This document shows positions 37,830 to 47,010 of a stretch of 59,992 nt of DNA, piece by piece. The notes beneath the pieces are model-generated. The model was given only the letters and a program-made list of their open reading frames with translations, had not been told where the DNA came from and did no database searches. Every line of letters starts with the position of its first letter. Position 1 is the first letter of the stretch. Position numbers and translations under genes: made by a program. The stretch comes from an uncultured delta proteobacterium (GTDB lineage: Bacteria; Desulfobacterota; Desulfobulbia; Desulfobulbales; Desulfocapsaceae), in NCBI GenBank assembly GCA_903875445.1, contig CAIQWD010000086.1, positions 1-59,992 of the forward strand, written 5' to 3'.

Positions 37830-37853
37830 GGATATCATGGATACATGATATCC
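37830..37853. promoter_or_regulatory. Perfect palindrome, probable Rrf2 operator
   Basis: GGATATCATG-GATA-CATGATATCC: two perfect 10 bp inverted arms around 4 bp, in the 138 bp between the divergent Rrf2 gene and the FMN-binding-type gene, 30 bp before the latter's start. Confidence 0.65.
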
Positions 37854-37882
37854 ACTATTAAATTCTAATGAAGGAGTAATGT

Positions 37883-38254
37883 ATGTTCACAGACAAATTT
37901 TTGGAAGTAATTGGCAAAGAAGGGGTAGTTTCTATAGTATCATGCGCTGATAACGAGGCTCATGTGGTAAACACCTGGAACACCTACCTGGTAAACCCAA
38001 ACGACGGAAGACTCTTGATTCCTGCCTGGGCAATGAGAAAAACAGAGAAGAAAATACTGAAAAACAATAAAGTATTACTCACAGTCGGCAGCAAAGAAGT
38101 AACGGGACGAAACGGACTTGGTTGCGGTTTCCTCATTGAAGGAACGGCAAGATACATACCTTCAGGGCCGGAATGGGATATGATGAAGGCGAAGTTCTCC
38201 TTTCTAACACGGGTTCTTGAAGTTACTGTCACTTCAATCAAACAAACTCTTTAA
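37883..38254 (+). CDS. Pyridoxamine 5'-phosphate oxidase-type flavin-binding protein
   Basis: A 123-residue small split-barrel protein (MFTDKFLEVIGKEGVVSIVS, NTYLVNPNDGRLLIPAWAMR, NKVLLTVGSKEV, GFLIEGTARYI). Such proteins usually bind FMN or F420/haem as dimers and serve as reductases or detoxifiers. GGAG lies before ATG 37883. Divergent Rrf2 gene and shared palindrome suggest it responds to redox or nitrosative signals (inference). Confidence 0.82.
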   Translation: MFTDKFLEVIGKEGVVSIVSCADNEAHVVNTWNTYLVNPNDGRLLIPAWAMRKTEKKILKNNKVLLTVGSKEVTGRNGLGCGFLIEGTARYIPSGPEWDMMKAKFSFLTRVLEVTVTSIKQTL

Positions 38255-38258
38255 CGAA

Positions 38259-38289
38259 AAAGGCTAATCAATTAATATGATTAGCCTTT
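38259..38289. terminator. Rho-independent terminator
   Basis: AAAGGCTAATCA (38259-38270) pairs with TGATTAGCCTTT (38278-38289), loop of 7, followed by CTGTTTATT. It separates the flavin-type gene from the opposing tRNA-Ser and could serve both directions. Confidence 0.8.
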
Positions 38290-38302
38290 CTGTTTATTGA
38301 CT

Positions 38303-38392
38303 TGGCGGAGGAGCAGGGATTCGAACCCTGGGTGGAGTTTCCTCCACAACGGTTTTCGAGACCGTCCCGTTCGGCCGCTCCGGCACTCCTCC
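38303..38392 (-). tRNA. tRNA-Ser(CGA)
   Basis: A 90-base class II tRNA. The acceptor stem GGAGGAG pairs with CTCCTCC; the CCA end is encoded. Anticodon CGA lies at 38356-38358 in the loop CTCGAAA, decoding UCG. A long variable arm (TGGAGG...CCTCCA type) and the T arm GGGTTCGAATCCC confirm serine type. Confidence 0.97.
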
Positions 38393-38649
38393 GTACGACG
38401 GCAGTGATACCAATTAATTTTCAGTTCTTCAAGAACGAAAACGGGTCCCGCGTTAAAACTGTTGGCGACAAGCTTCCGAAATGGGCAAGTTGTTCCACCC
38501 AGCCCATCCGCCACCAACTGTAAATAATTTATTGCAACAAATCGGTAACATAGGTCTCGCATTTCGGCCAGAGACCTGTTATCATAAAGTGTGGGCAATT
38601 GCACCGTCCAAGAAAAAATAAACCGCGCACCCATCTCCGGAAGTAAAAA

Positions 38650-40191
38650 ATGGCAGCAAACACCGCAAGCGACGAGATAGAACGGCTGATCAAGGAGCAG
38701 ATCAATCTGCCTTCTCCGCCGGCCATTGCCGTGAAGATCCTCAATATCGTACAGAGCCGGGAGTGTTCGATAGAGGAGTTGGAATCAATCATCTCAGCCG
38801 ATCCAGCGCTCACCAGCAAGATGCTCCGCACCGCCAACTCGGCCTTCTATTGCCTGCCCAACGAGGTCAGCAACGTCGGCAGGGCGCTGTCCATTCTCGG
38901 TACCAACGTAATCAAGAACATTGCCTTGTCCTTTGTCATCGCCGGCGATCTGCGCGGGGACAAGGCGTCCTTTTTCGACTTCGATTATTTTTGGCGACGG
39001 TCGGTGACTGCAGCGGTAGCGGCCGAGCTGGTAACCGGGCTGCTGCGCCAAAAAAATGATGACATCTTCGTCACCGCCCTGCTGCATGACATCGGCGTGC
39101 TGGTGCTGTATCTGATTAAGGGAAACGAGTATCTGGGGCTTCTGAAACGCTGCATCGGCAAGGGAGATATCGACCTGATAACCGAGGAACGGCAAGCCTA
39201 CCAATTCGATCATCAGCAACTCGGCGGCACGCTGCTGGCGAGTTGGGGAATCCCCACCAGCATAACCGAGCCGATAAGCTATCATCACCAACCGGAATTT
39301 ACCCCGGAACCCTCCCGGCAGACCGCTCATGTCCTCAACACTGCCGGCCTGTTGGCGGCCATCTATACCGGCACCGAGACCTCGAAACACGTCAAGGAGT
39401 TGGAGTCGAAGATGTTCGAGACCTTCGAGATCCAGCCGGAACAGACCCGCGAACTCCTCGACGATGTTGCCCGCAAAAGCATCGAGATGCTGCAAATCTT
39501 CGAGATCGATCCCGGCGAGATGAAACCCTACTCGCAGATGCTCCAAGAGGCCAACGAGGAACTCGGCAAACTGAATTTTTCCTACGAACAACTGGTCCTG
39601 GAGCTCAAGGAGGCAAAAGAAAAAGCGGAAAAATATGCCGGCGAACTTCGGGAGGCGAATTCCCGTCTCGAACAACTGGCCTTCCGCGACGGCCTGACAG
39701 GTCTCTTTAACCATCGGTATTTCCAGGAAACCCTCGCAAGAGAAATAACCCGGACCAAACGCTACGGCCGTCCCTTGAGTCTGGTCATTTTCGATATCGA
39801 TTTTTTTAAGAAGGTTAACGACACCTACGGTCACCCGGCGGGCGATCAGGTGCTGATCAATCTGGCTAAGGCCATCGGCATCGCGGTAAGGCCGAGCGAC
39901 ATCGTCGCCCGCTATGGCGGGGAGGAGTTCACCGTCATTTTGCCGGAAACCGACCGCACCGGCCTGAAGGTTTTTGCCGAACGGCTCAGGCACTGCGCCG
40001 CCGCTGTCACGACGATCTTCAACAAGAGTTCGATCAAAGTCACCGTCAGTTGTGGTGGTGCTCAGTACTCCCAGGAAGATACCATTACCCAACAGGAATT
40101 CATTGAGGCGGCCGACAAGGGCCTTTACCTGTCGAAAGAGAATGGTCGTAATCGGGTAACAATTGTCGACATTGACCCCAAAGCCCAATAA
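38650..40191 (+). CDS. HDOD-GGDEF signalling protein (diguanylate cyclase)
   Basis: A 513-residue cytoplasmic protein. HDOD domain (about 15-220): LPSPPAIAVKILNIVQ, LTSKMLRTANSAFY and the LLHDIGVLVLY HD-like block. A helix/coiled coil (about 300-345) leads to a GGDEF domain (about 350-505) with DGLTGLFNHRYFQETL, DIDFFKKVNDTYGHPAGDQV and the catalytic RYGGEEF. It should synthesise c-di-GMP. An inhibitory RxxD site five residues before GGEEF reads RPSD. Ribosome site GGAAG. Confidence 0.92.
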   Translation: MAANTASDEIERLIKEQINLPSPPAIAVKILNIVQSRECSIEELESIISADPALTSKMLRTANSAFYCLPNEVSNVGRALSILGTNVIKNIALSFVIAGDLRGDKASFFDFDYFWRRSVTAAVAAELVTGLLRQKNDDIFVTALLHDIGVLVLYLIKGNEYLGLLKRCIGKGDIDLITEERQAYQFDHQQLGGTLLASWGIPTSITEPISYHHQPEFTPEPSRQTAHVLNTAGLLAAIYTGTETSKHVKELESKMFETFEIQPEQTRELLDDVARKSIEMLQIFEIDPGEMKPYSQMLQEANEELGKLNFSYEQLVLELKEAKEKAEKYAGELREANSRLEQLAFRDGLTGLFNHRYFQETLAREITRTKRYGRPLSLVIFDIDFFKKVNDTYGHPAGDQVLINLAKAIGIAVRPSDIVARYGGEEFTVILPETDRTGLKVFAERLRHCAAAVTTIFNKSSIKVTVSCGGAQYSQEDTITQQEFIEAADKGLYLSKENGRNRVTIVDIDPKAQ

Positions 40192-40264
40192 AACCAAACC
40201 GGAAGCCCGGCTGTTAAATATTGGCACCGGCTACACATCGCTCAGCCCATTAATATAGCCGATT

Positions 40265-40897
40265 ATGACTTGTCGCGACCAACTTCTGCTCTTCACCCGC
40301 TACCCCGAAGCCGGCCTGTGCAAAACCCGACTAATCCCGGAACTCGGTGCCGACGGCGCCGCCCGCCTGCAACGGCTGCTGACCGAAAAAATTATCTCCC
40401 AGGCCGATATCCTGGTGGAAAATGCCGATATCGAACTCGTTGTCCATTATTCCGGCGGCAGCAGGGAAAAAATGACCTCCTGGCTGGGACCGCTGGCGTA
40501 TGCGGCCCAGGTCGACGGCGATCTCGGCCGGCGGATGCAGGCGGCATTTGTCCACGCCTTTGCCGGGGGCGCGGGCAAGGCGGTGCTGGTCGGCTGCGAT
40601 ATCCCAGACCTCAGTGCCGCCCTGCTGGCCGAGGCCTTTACCGCCCTGCAAACCGCCAAGGTGGTCATCGGCCCCAGCCGGGACGGCGGCTATTACCTGG
40701 TGGGCATCCATGCCGACGCCGCCGACCGGCTCTATCCTTTGCTCTTTGAGGGGATCGTCTGGTCGACCCCCGAGGTCTTTGCCACTACCCGCCGGCGCCT
40801 GGCGGATGCGGCTTTTTGCCCCACCGTCTTGCCCGTCCTCCATGATATCGATACCCCGGAAGATCTTGCTCTCGCCCGCGCTCAAGGCCTGTTATGA
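40265..40897 (+). CDS. TIGR04282 (DUF2064) glycosyltransferase-like protein
   Basis: A 210-residue GT-A-like protein: LLLFTRYPEAGLCKTRLIPE, VLVGCDIPDLSAALL and VIGPSRDGGYYLVGI are the family blocks. It overlaps the next gene, its usual partner of TIGR04283, by 4 bp. The pair is widespread; the substrate is not settled. Confidence 0.9.
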   Translation: MTCRDQLLLFTRYPEAGLCKTRLIPELGADGAARLQRLLTEKIISQADILVENADIELVVHYSGGSREKMTSWLGPLAYAAQVDGDLGRRMQAAFVHAFAGGAGKAVLVGCDIPDLSAALLAEAFTALQTAKVVIGPSRDGGYYLVGIHADAADRLYPLLFEGIVWSTPEVFATTRRRLADAAFCPTVLPVLHDIDTPEDLALARAQGLL

Positions 40898-41631
40898 GCG
40901 TTGCCATCTCGGTCATTATCCCCACTTTAAATGAACAGTGGGTCCTCGGCGCAACCCTTGACCGTCTGCAGGGTCAGCCTGACTGCGAGCTGATTGTCGT
41001 CGATGGCGGCAGCAGCGATGACAGCGTGGCCCTCGCCCGCAAGGCCGGGTGCCGGGTGATCGAATGCCCCAGAGGCCGGGGGCGGCAGATGAATGCCGGG
41101 GCGGCGATAGCGTCTGGCCGAGTGCTGCTCTTTGTCCATGCCGACACCCTGCTGCCCGCAGGTTTCCGGCAATTCGTCCTCGCTGCTCTCTCCCAACCCG
41201 GTGTTGTCGGCGGGGCCTTCTCACTTGCGATAGACAGCCCGGCTCTAAGCCTTGCGGCCATCGCTTTTTTTGCCAATCTGCGCTCGCGGCTACTGCAACT
41301 CCCCTACGGCGATCAGGCTCTCTTTACCAGCAGCCGCACCTTTGCCACCGTCGGCGGCTTCCCGGAGATGGCGATCATGGAGGACTATGTCTTTGTGAAG
41401 CGTCTGCAACTGCTGGGAAAAATCCTCATCCTCCCCGACCGGGCCATAACCTCGGCGAGACGCTGGGAGAATATCGGCGTCCTGCGCACTACGCTCATCA
41501 ACCAGCTGATCGTCTGCGGCCATGGTCTCGGGGTGCAGCCGACGACGCTGGCCGCCTGGTACCGGCGTCTGCGCGGCGTCGGGAGTTCGCATGCGAATGG
41601 CGGCCAGCGCAGCAAGCCTGCCGGAAAATGA
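40894..41631 (+). CDS. TIGR04283 family glycosyltransferase (GT2)
   Basis: A 245-residue GT-A enzyme: ISVIIPTLNEQWVLGATLDR, the nucleotide-sugar DGGSSDDSVALARKAG, GRGRQMNAGAAIASG and FVHADTLLP. The acceptor region FPEMAIMEDYVFVKRLQ has the ED(Y/V) motif. Translationally coupled to the TIGR04282 gene. Confidence 0.9.
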   Translation: MSVAISVIIPTLNEQWVLGATLDRLQGQPDCELIVVDGGSSDDSVALARKAGCRVIECPRGRGRQMNAGAAIASGRVLLFVHADTLLPAGFRQFVLAALSQPGVVGGAFSLAIDSPALSLAAIAFFANLRSRLLQLPYGDQALFTSSRTFATVGGFPEMAIMEDYVFVKRLQLLGKILILPDRAITSARRWENIGVLRTTLINQLIVCGHGLGVQPTTLAAWYRRLRGVGSSHANGGQRSKPAGK

Positions 41632-41751
41632 TAGGTCATGTCTTGAAGACCCCATCGCTTTTTCCGCAAGAGATTGATTTGCAAATCCCCGGCAGAGGTG
41701 TATGAAGAGGTAAATATTTTCTTTTTCCCTTAAAATAAACTGGCTACGCCC

Positions 41752-43191
41752 ATGACTGCAACCCACTACGACTTCATCATTATCGGCACCGGCCCCGCGG
41801 GCCTTGCCGCCGCCATGACCGCCGCCAAATCCGGCAAGAAGGTCCTGGTTCTTGAAAAAGAAGGCTCCCTCGGCGGCGTCTGCGTCAATACCGGCACTTT
41901 TCCCAGTAAGACCCTGCGCGAGGCGGTGCTCTACCTCACCGGCCACCTGAAACGCAAGGTTTTCGAGGACGATTCCAGCTCCATCCGGGATGTGGAAATC
42001 TCCATGGAAAAACTCAAACAGCGCCTCCATAATGTGCGGATCGAAGAGCAGGCGATCATCACCTGCCAGCTGGAACGCAACGGCATAGACCTGATCCGCG
42101 GCTCGGCCCGTTTTATCAACGACCATGGGATCGTCGTTACGAGCCTTGCGGAAGGCCGGGAGATTGAGGCGACCGGCGAGCGGATCATCATCGCCACCGG
42201 GTCAAATCCCCGCAACCCGCCGGATATCCCCTTTGATCATGAGACGATTCTCGATTCGACCTCGATTCTTGGTATCAAGCAGATCCCGGCAAGCATGATC
42301 ATCCTCGGCGGCGGCGTTATCGGTTCGGAATACGCCACCATCTTTGCCGCCCTCGGGGTAAAGGTTACCCTCCTTGACCGTGGCGATAAGTTACTGAAAT
42401 TTCTCGACCATGAAATAATTGCCGAACTGCAGAACAATTTCCCCGGCGGCAATATCAACTACATCAACAATTGCGGCAAGTTCCTGATTGAAAAAAGCAC
42501 TTCCGGTGCCAAGGTGACGCTTAGCGGCGAGAAAATCTTCGAGGCCGACTGTCTGTTTTTCGCCCTCGGTCGCGAGGCCAACACCGTCGGCCTCGATATC
42601 GAAAAGGCCGGGGTACGGCTGAACGAACATCACTACATCGAGGTCAACGAACTCTACCAGACCGCGTCACCGAACATCTACGCGGTGGGCGATGTAGTCG
42701 GCTGGCCGAGCCTTGCCTCCACCTCCATCATCCAGGGCCGCCTGGCCGCCCTGAACGGCCTGAAAACCAGGGTGGAATCCTTTCCGCGGATCTTTCCCTT
42801 CGGCATCTACACCATCCCCGAGATCTCCTATGTCGGCATCACCGAGGAAGAGGCCAGGGCCAGGGACTACAAGATCGTCATCGGTCGCTGCCGCTACCAC
42901 GAACTGCCACGCGGCCAGATCTCAGGCGAAAACGAGGGCATGCTGAAGATGATCGTCCACCGCGACACCCGCGAGATCCTCGGCGTGCATATCATCGGCG
43001 GCGGCGCCACCGAGGTCATTCACATCGCCCAGATGGCTCTTCTTTACAATGCCAAAATCGATATCTTCATCGACAATATCTTCAACTTCCCGACCTATTC
43101 CGAGGCCCTGAAAATCGCCGCCCTATCCGCCTCAAACCACATACAGGACGGCGACAGACCGGAAGACGAAGCCTGTAAAAGACGCAAATGA
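41752..43191 (+). CDS. sthA: Soluble pyridine nucleotide transhydrogenase-like flavoprotein
   Basis: A 479-residue member of the disulphide-reductase fold: FAD motif FIIIGTGPAGLAAAMTAAK, NAD motif MIILGGGVIGSEYATIFAAL, and YAVGDVVGWPSLAS. The redox CxxxxC is altered to CVNTGT (second Cys to Thr) in GGVCVNTGTFPSKTLREAV, as in SthA, not lipoamide dehydrogenase. It should exchange hydride between NADPH and NAD. Overlaps the next transporter by 4 bp. Confidence 0.88.
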   Translation: MTATHYDFIIIGTGPAGLAAAMTAAKSGKKVLVLEKEGSLGGVCVNTGTFPSKTLREAVLYLTGHLKRKVFEDDSSSIRDVEISMEKLKQRLHNVRIEEQAIITCQLERNGIDLIRGSARFINDHGIVVTSLAEGREIEATGERIIIATGSNPRNPPDIPFDHETILDSTSILGIKQIPASMIILGGGVIGSEYATIFAALGVKVTLLDRGDKLLKFLDHEIIAELQNNFPGGNINYINNCGKFLIEKSTSGAKVTLSGEKIFEADCLFFALGREANTVGLDIEKAGVRLNEHHYIEVNELYQTASPNIYAVGDVVGWPSLASTSIIQGRLAALNGLKTRVESFPRIFPFGIYTIPEISYVGITEEEARARDYKIVIGRCRYHELPRGQISGENEGMLKMIVHRDTREILGVHIIGGGATEVIHIAQMALLYNAKIDIFIDNIFNFPTYSEALKIAALSASNHIQDGDRPEDEACKRRK

Positions 43192-44069
43192 CCAACCTCC
43201 GTGCCTATCTTGCCTGTATCTTCATTGTTTTCGCCTGGTCGGGGTGGATCACCATCTCCCGCCACGGTGTGCACTCCAATCTGCAACCGGCGGATATCAC
43301 CCTGATCAGGTATGTGACGGCGCTGCTCTGCGTCTCGCCCTTGGTCGTCCGCCATCGCTGGGCAAGGTTCAAATTGCACCAGTACCTTGTCATGGCCCTC
43401 GGTATCGGCGCTCCCTACACCATGCTCAGCTTCTATGGCCTGAAAGAACTGAAGGCGGCGCATGCCGGCGTCCTGGTCAACGGCATGCTGCCGGTTTTGG
43501 GCGCGGTGGCGGCCTGGTTCATCCTGCGCCAGCGGGTGTCGGTCCTGCGCTACGCGGCGATTGCCTTGATCTTTCTTGCCAACTTCGTTATGGCCGGAGG
43601 CGACACCTTTTCCGCCGGCCATTCCCTCGGCATACTCCTCCTGCTCAGCGCCGCGGTTTTTTATACGACGCATATGATCGCCGTGCGACTCTGGGGTTTT
43701 GAGTGGCGGGATGTGCTGGTCGCCGTGCCGGTGGTCAACGCCCTGATTTTTCTGCCGCTGTGGTTTCTTTTTCCGACCTCGCTTGACAAGGCCGGTATCG
43801 GTGAAATCCTTAGTCAGGCGGTGTACCAGGGGATCATTGTCAATATCGTCGCCCTGATCTGCTCGACCTATGCCATCGCCCGCATCGGCACCATCACCGT
43901 CTCCATCTTCATGTCCTTTGTCCCGGTGGGCACCGCTCTGCTGGCCTGGCTGTTGCTCGGTGAAGCACTGAACTCCTGGGAGCTGTGCGGAATTATTGGC
44001 TGCTCCATCGGTCTTTTTATCTATGCCTGGGGCCAGGTGGTGGAGAATCGCAAGCGTATTTTGGGGTGA
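43188..44069 (+). CDS. EamA/DMT family transporter
   Basis: A 293-residue, ten-helix drug/metabolite transporter with two EamA repeats. The first helix (FIVFAWSGWITISRHG) and the second-repeat LLGEALNSWELCGIIGCSIG are typical. Coupled to the SthA-like gene by a 4 bp overlap. Substrate unknown. Confidence 0.88.
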   Translation: MTNLRAYLACIFIVFAWSGWITISRHGVHSNLQPADITLIRYVTALLCVSPLVVRHRWARFKLHQYLVMALGIGAPYTMLSFYGLKELKAAHAGVLVNGMLPVLGAVAAWFILRQRVSVLRYAAIALIFLANFVMAGGDTFSAGHSLGILLLLSAAVFYTTHMIAVRLWGFEWRDVLVAVPVVNALIFLPLWFLFPTSLDKAGIGEILSQAVYQGIIVNIVALICSTYAIARIGTITVSIFMSFVPVGTALLAWLLLGEALNSWELCGIIGCSIGLFIYAWGQVVENRKRILG

Positions 44070-44090
44070 TTCAGATAACAAGGTGCTCCT

Positions 44091-44570
44091 ATGGCAGTCG
44101 ATGATATAGCTCATAGTGTCAGAGAAAGTGTTGCCCAATTCTATTGGAAACATGATCGAAACTGCGCCACGACAGCCTTATGCATTCTGTCGGAACTCTT
44201 CGAAATCCAATTGCACAAGCAGACTATTGACGCTACCTTGGCTATGCATGGAGCCGGTAAATATGGTGCTCAGTGCGGTTTGGTTGAAGGGTCAATCATG
44301 TTTATGGGTATCTTCGGCAGACAGAAGGAGATACACGACAATTTGACCATCGACACTTGCGGGGAATTTGCGAAGAAATTCGAGAACAAATTTGGCAGTT
44401 TGCTCTGCCGGGTGCTAAGACCACAAGGATTTATCAACGACAATCCACCGCATATGTGTGAGCGAATTACCTGTGAGGCAATTGAATTTGCCGCACGGCA
44501 CGCCGCAGGATTTTTACAACAAAATGCGCCGAGCTTAGAGCAAGCGACTGCCCAGGATATCCGGAAATAA
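44091..44570 (+). CDS. C_GCAxxG_C_C family protein
   Basis: A 159-residue protein with the Cys pattern of the family: NCATTALCILSELF, GAGKYGAQCGLVEGSIMFMG, TCGEFAKKFENKFGSLLC and CERITCEAIEFAA. The conserved Cys set probably binds a metal or redox cofactor; proteins of the family are common in anaerobes and often unlinked to a known pathway. It lies 21 bp downstream of the transporter. Confidence 0.88.
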   Translation: MAVDDIAHSVRESVAQFYWKHDRNCATTALCILSELFEIQLHKQTIDATLAMHGAGKYGAQCGLVEGSIMFMGIFGRQKEIHDNLTIDTCGEFAKKFENKFGSLLCRVLRPQGFINDNPPHMCERITCEAIEFAARHAAGFLQQNAPSLEQATAQDIRK

Positions 44571-44634
44571 TGTGACCACCTGGGTCTGTAAATTTAACCG
44601 AAACACAAACTCTCATACCTCAAGGAACCCTCCC

Positions 44635-45084
44635 ATGTACTCGAAAACACTATTCGCAGGTTGGGGCGACATGGACTTCAACTCCCATATGAAGAACACG
44701 GCATTTTTAGACAAATCCGCCGATGTCCGCATGATGTTCTTTGCCGAAAATGGCTTCCCCATGGCCGAATTCTCCCGTTTGAAAATTGGTCCGGTCATCA
44801 TGAAGGATGAAGTCGAGTACCAGAAAGAAGTTGCCCTGCTGCAAGAGATCATTGTCACTCTGGCAATAGCAGGGCTGTCAGATGACGGAAGCCGCTTCAT
44901 AATGCGCAACGAGATTCTCCGCCCCGATGGACGGCTCTCGGCTAAGGTAACGAGTACAGGCGGTTGGCTTGATTTGGCGGCAAGAAAGCTTGTCGCGCCA
45001 AGCGAAGCCTTGCTCGCGGCCCTCCGGTCGCTGCCACGAACTGCCGATTTCGCCTTGCTTTCATCGAGCATTAAAGGGCGTTAG
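44635..45084 (+). CDS. Hotdog-fold acyl-CoA thioesterase-like protein
   Basis: A 149-residue 4HBT/hotdog-like protein. The start MYSKTLFAGWGDMDFNSHMK carries the WGDMDFNSHMKNTAFLDKS block with catalytic Asp. A start further upstream (44572) is open but has no ribosome site and would overlap the end of the previous gene. Acyl substrate unknown. Confidence 0.85.
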   Translation: MYSKTLFAGWGDMDFNSHMKNTAFLDKSADVRMMFFAENGFPMAEFSRLKIGPVIMKDEVEYQKEVALLQEIIVTLAIAGLSDDGSRFIMRNEILRPDGRLSAKVTSTGGWLDLAARKLVAPSEALLAALRSLPRTADFALLSSSIKGR

Positions 45085-45090
45085 GCGCAC

Positions 45091-45825
45091 ATGAAAACAA
45101 GGCAAAAAATTCGCAGCGGCATAATCTTATTCTCTTTCTTCCTCTTTCCGGCAATTTTCTTTTATCTCTCCCCCGCGCTCATTCTCCAGGCGAGTTCCGA
45201 AGGCATAATCAACGGCAGTTTTGTTCTCTTTGTTCTAATGTTCCTCAGCTCGCTTTTCCTGGGCAGGGGCTATTGCGGCTGGCTTTGTCCGGGTGCCGGT
45301 TGCCAGGAGGCTCTCTTTCTCGCCAGGGATAACCCGGTAAGGAAAGGCGATTGGCTGAAATGGTTTATCTGGGTGCCCTGGATCGGGGCAATTGCCGTCC
45401 TGGCGATCAAATCCGGCGGCTACCACCGGATTGACTTTTTTTATATGACGAAATATGGCCTTTCCGTTACCAACGTCCAAGGCCTCATAATCTACCTGTT
45501 TGTTCTTTTACTGCTCATTGTCATGCCGGCATTTGCCGTCGGCAAACGGTCATTCTGTCATCACCTCTGCTGGATGGCTCCTTTTATGATTCTGGGCAGA
45601 AAAGTGCGGAATATTTTCCTTTGGCCGTCGTTGCAGCTACACGCCAAGCCTAATACATGCAAGCGCTGCCACACCTGCACTGAACACTGTCCCATGAGCC
45701 TTCCCGTGGAGGAAATGGTCAGCCGGGCAGGTATGGAAAACGGGGAATGCATTCTCTGCGGCACCTGCGTCGATGTATGCAAGCAAGGCGCGATAGCATT
45801 TCATTGGACAAAGCTTAAAAATTGA
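45091..45825 (+). CDS. NapH-like membrane 4Fe-4S protein
   Basis: A 244-residue membrane iron-sulphur protein with four or five helices. Membrane motif [19 protein letters not shown] (the NapH/CcoG CxxxCP type) and [11 protein letters not shown]. Two ferredoxin sites follow: [16 protein letters not shown] and [14 protein letters not shown]. It would pass quinol electrons to periplasmic partners. It stands alone here, far from the Nap cluster at 49-55 kb. Confidence 0.87.
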   Translation: MKTRQKIRSGIILFSFFLFPAIFFYLSPALILQASSEGIINGSFVLFVLMFLSSLFLGRGYCGWLCPGAGCQEALFLARDNPVRKGDWLKWFIWVPWIGAIAVLAIKSGGYHRIDFFYMTKYGLSVTNVQGLIIYLFVLLLLIVMPAFAVGKRSFCHHLCWMAPFMILGRKVRNIFLWPSLQLHAKPNTCKRCHTCTEHCPMSLPVEEMVSRAGMENGECILCGTCVDVCKQGAIAFHWTKLKN

Positions 45826-45898
45826 TTTAAGCCGTTGCCGAACGACTTTTAATCACTATCCGAATTTTTCATCTTCAATCAACGAGGAGAACACCCCC

Positions 45899-46990
45899 AT
45901 GTCCAGCAGTTTCGGTACTCTTTTTCGTGTCACCACCTTTGGCGAATCGCACTGCAAGGCGGTCGGCGTGGTGATAGACGGCTGTCCGCCCGGCCTTGCC
46001 CTGATTGAAGCCGATATCCAGGCCCAGCTCGACCGCAGGCGCCCCGGCCAGAGCGCCCTGTCGACAGACCGCCAGGAGGCCGACCAGGTGGTCATCCTCT
46101 CCGGCACCGAAAACGGCCGTACCCTCGGCACGCCCATCGCCCTGCAGGTCGCCAACAAGGATCAACGGCCGAAGGACTACGGCACGATGCGCGATATCCC
46201 TCGACCCTCGCACGCCGACTACACCTACCAGATGAAATACGGCATCAGGGCCTCCTCCGGCGGCGGCAGAGCGAGCGCTAGAGAAACCATCGGCACGGTC
46301 GCCTCGGGGGCGGTGGCCGCCAAGATTCTGAAGGAAAAACTGGGGATCGACATCGTCGCCTGGGTCACAAGCGTCGGGGAAATCGAGGCGCAGGCGATAG
46401 ACAGCAACACCATCACCCGGCAAGAGGTCGATGCCACCCTCATCCGCTGCCCCGACCGTCAGGCCGCGGCACGGATGGAGGAGCTGGTCGTAGAACTGAA
46501 AAAGATCGGCGATTCGGTGGGCGGCGTGGTCTCCTGCGTCATCCGCAATGTCCCCGTGGGTCTTGGCGAGCCGACCTTTGAGAAACTTGAGGCAAAACTT
46601 GCCCAGGCAATGCTTGCCATCCCGGCCACCAAGGGTTTTGAGGTCGGATCAGGTTTTGCCGGTGCCAGGCAGCGCGGCTCGCAGCATAACGACGCCTTCA
46701 CCCAAAAGGACGGACGGCTCGGCACCCTTACCAACCGCTCCGGGGGTATCCAAGGCGGCATCAGCAACGGCGAACCGATCATCCTGCGCATCGCCTTCAA
46801 GCCGCCGGCAACCATCTCCCTGCCCCAGCCGACCGTCGATTTTTCCGGAGAAGTGGCGATCCTTGAAGCCAAAGGCCGGCATGACCCGTGCGTCGTGCCG
46901 CGGGCCGTGCCCATAGTCGAGGGCATGGCTGCCCTGGTTGTCCTTGATATGTTGCTTCGCCAGGAGGCGCGAAAAGGTCTCCAATTTTGA
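45899..46990 (+). CDS. aroC: Chorismate synthase
   Basis: A 363-residue enzyme making chorismate from EPSP with reduced FMN. Family blocks: [57 protein letters not shown] (then [10 protein letters not shown]) and [23 protein letters not shown] 45899 has GAGGAG ahead. It shares a strand with the following transporter, 20 bp on. Confidence 0.97.
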   Translation: MSSSFGTLFRVTTFGESHCKAVGVVIDGCPPGLALIEADIQAQLDRRRPGQSALSTDRQEADQVVILSGTENGRTLGTPIALQVANKDQRPKDYGTMRDIPRPSHADYTYQMKYGIRASSGGGRASARETIGTVASGAVAAKILKEKLGIDIVAWVTSVGEIEAQAIDSNTITRQEVDATLIRCPDRQAAARMEELVVELKKIGDSVGGVVSCVIRNVPVGLGEPTFEKLEAKLAQAMLAIPATKGFEVGSGFAGARQRGSQHNDAFTQKDGRLGTLTNRSGGIQGGISNGEPIILRIAFKPPATISLPQPTVDFSGEVAILEAKGRHDPCVVPRAVPIVEGMAALVVLDMLLRQEARKGLQF

Positions 46991-47010
46991 GGTTTGCAGG
47001 AATACCGCCC

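Noticed and set aside
38794-40227. 477-codon minus-strand frame opposite the HDOD-GGDEF gene
   Set aside because: Antisense to a gene with GGEEF and HDOD motifs; no ribosome site.
41752-43191. Lipoamide dehydrogenase
   Set aside because: The second active-site Cys is Thr (CVNTGT), as in SthA-type transhydrogenases, and no 2-oxoacid dehydrogenase genes are near.
43095-44153. 352-codon minus-strand frame opposite the EamA transporter
   Set aside because: Low-complexity charged shadow of a membrane protein gene.
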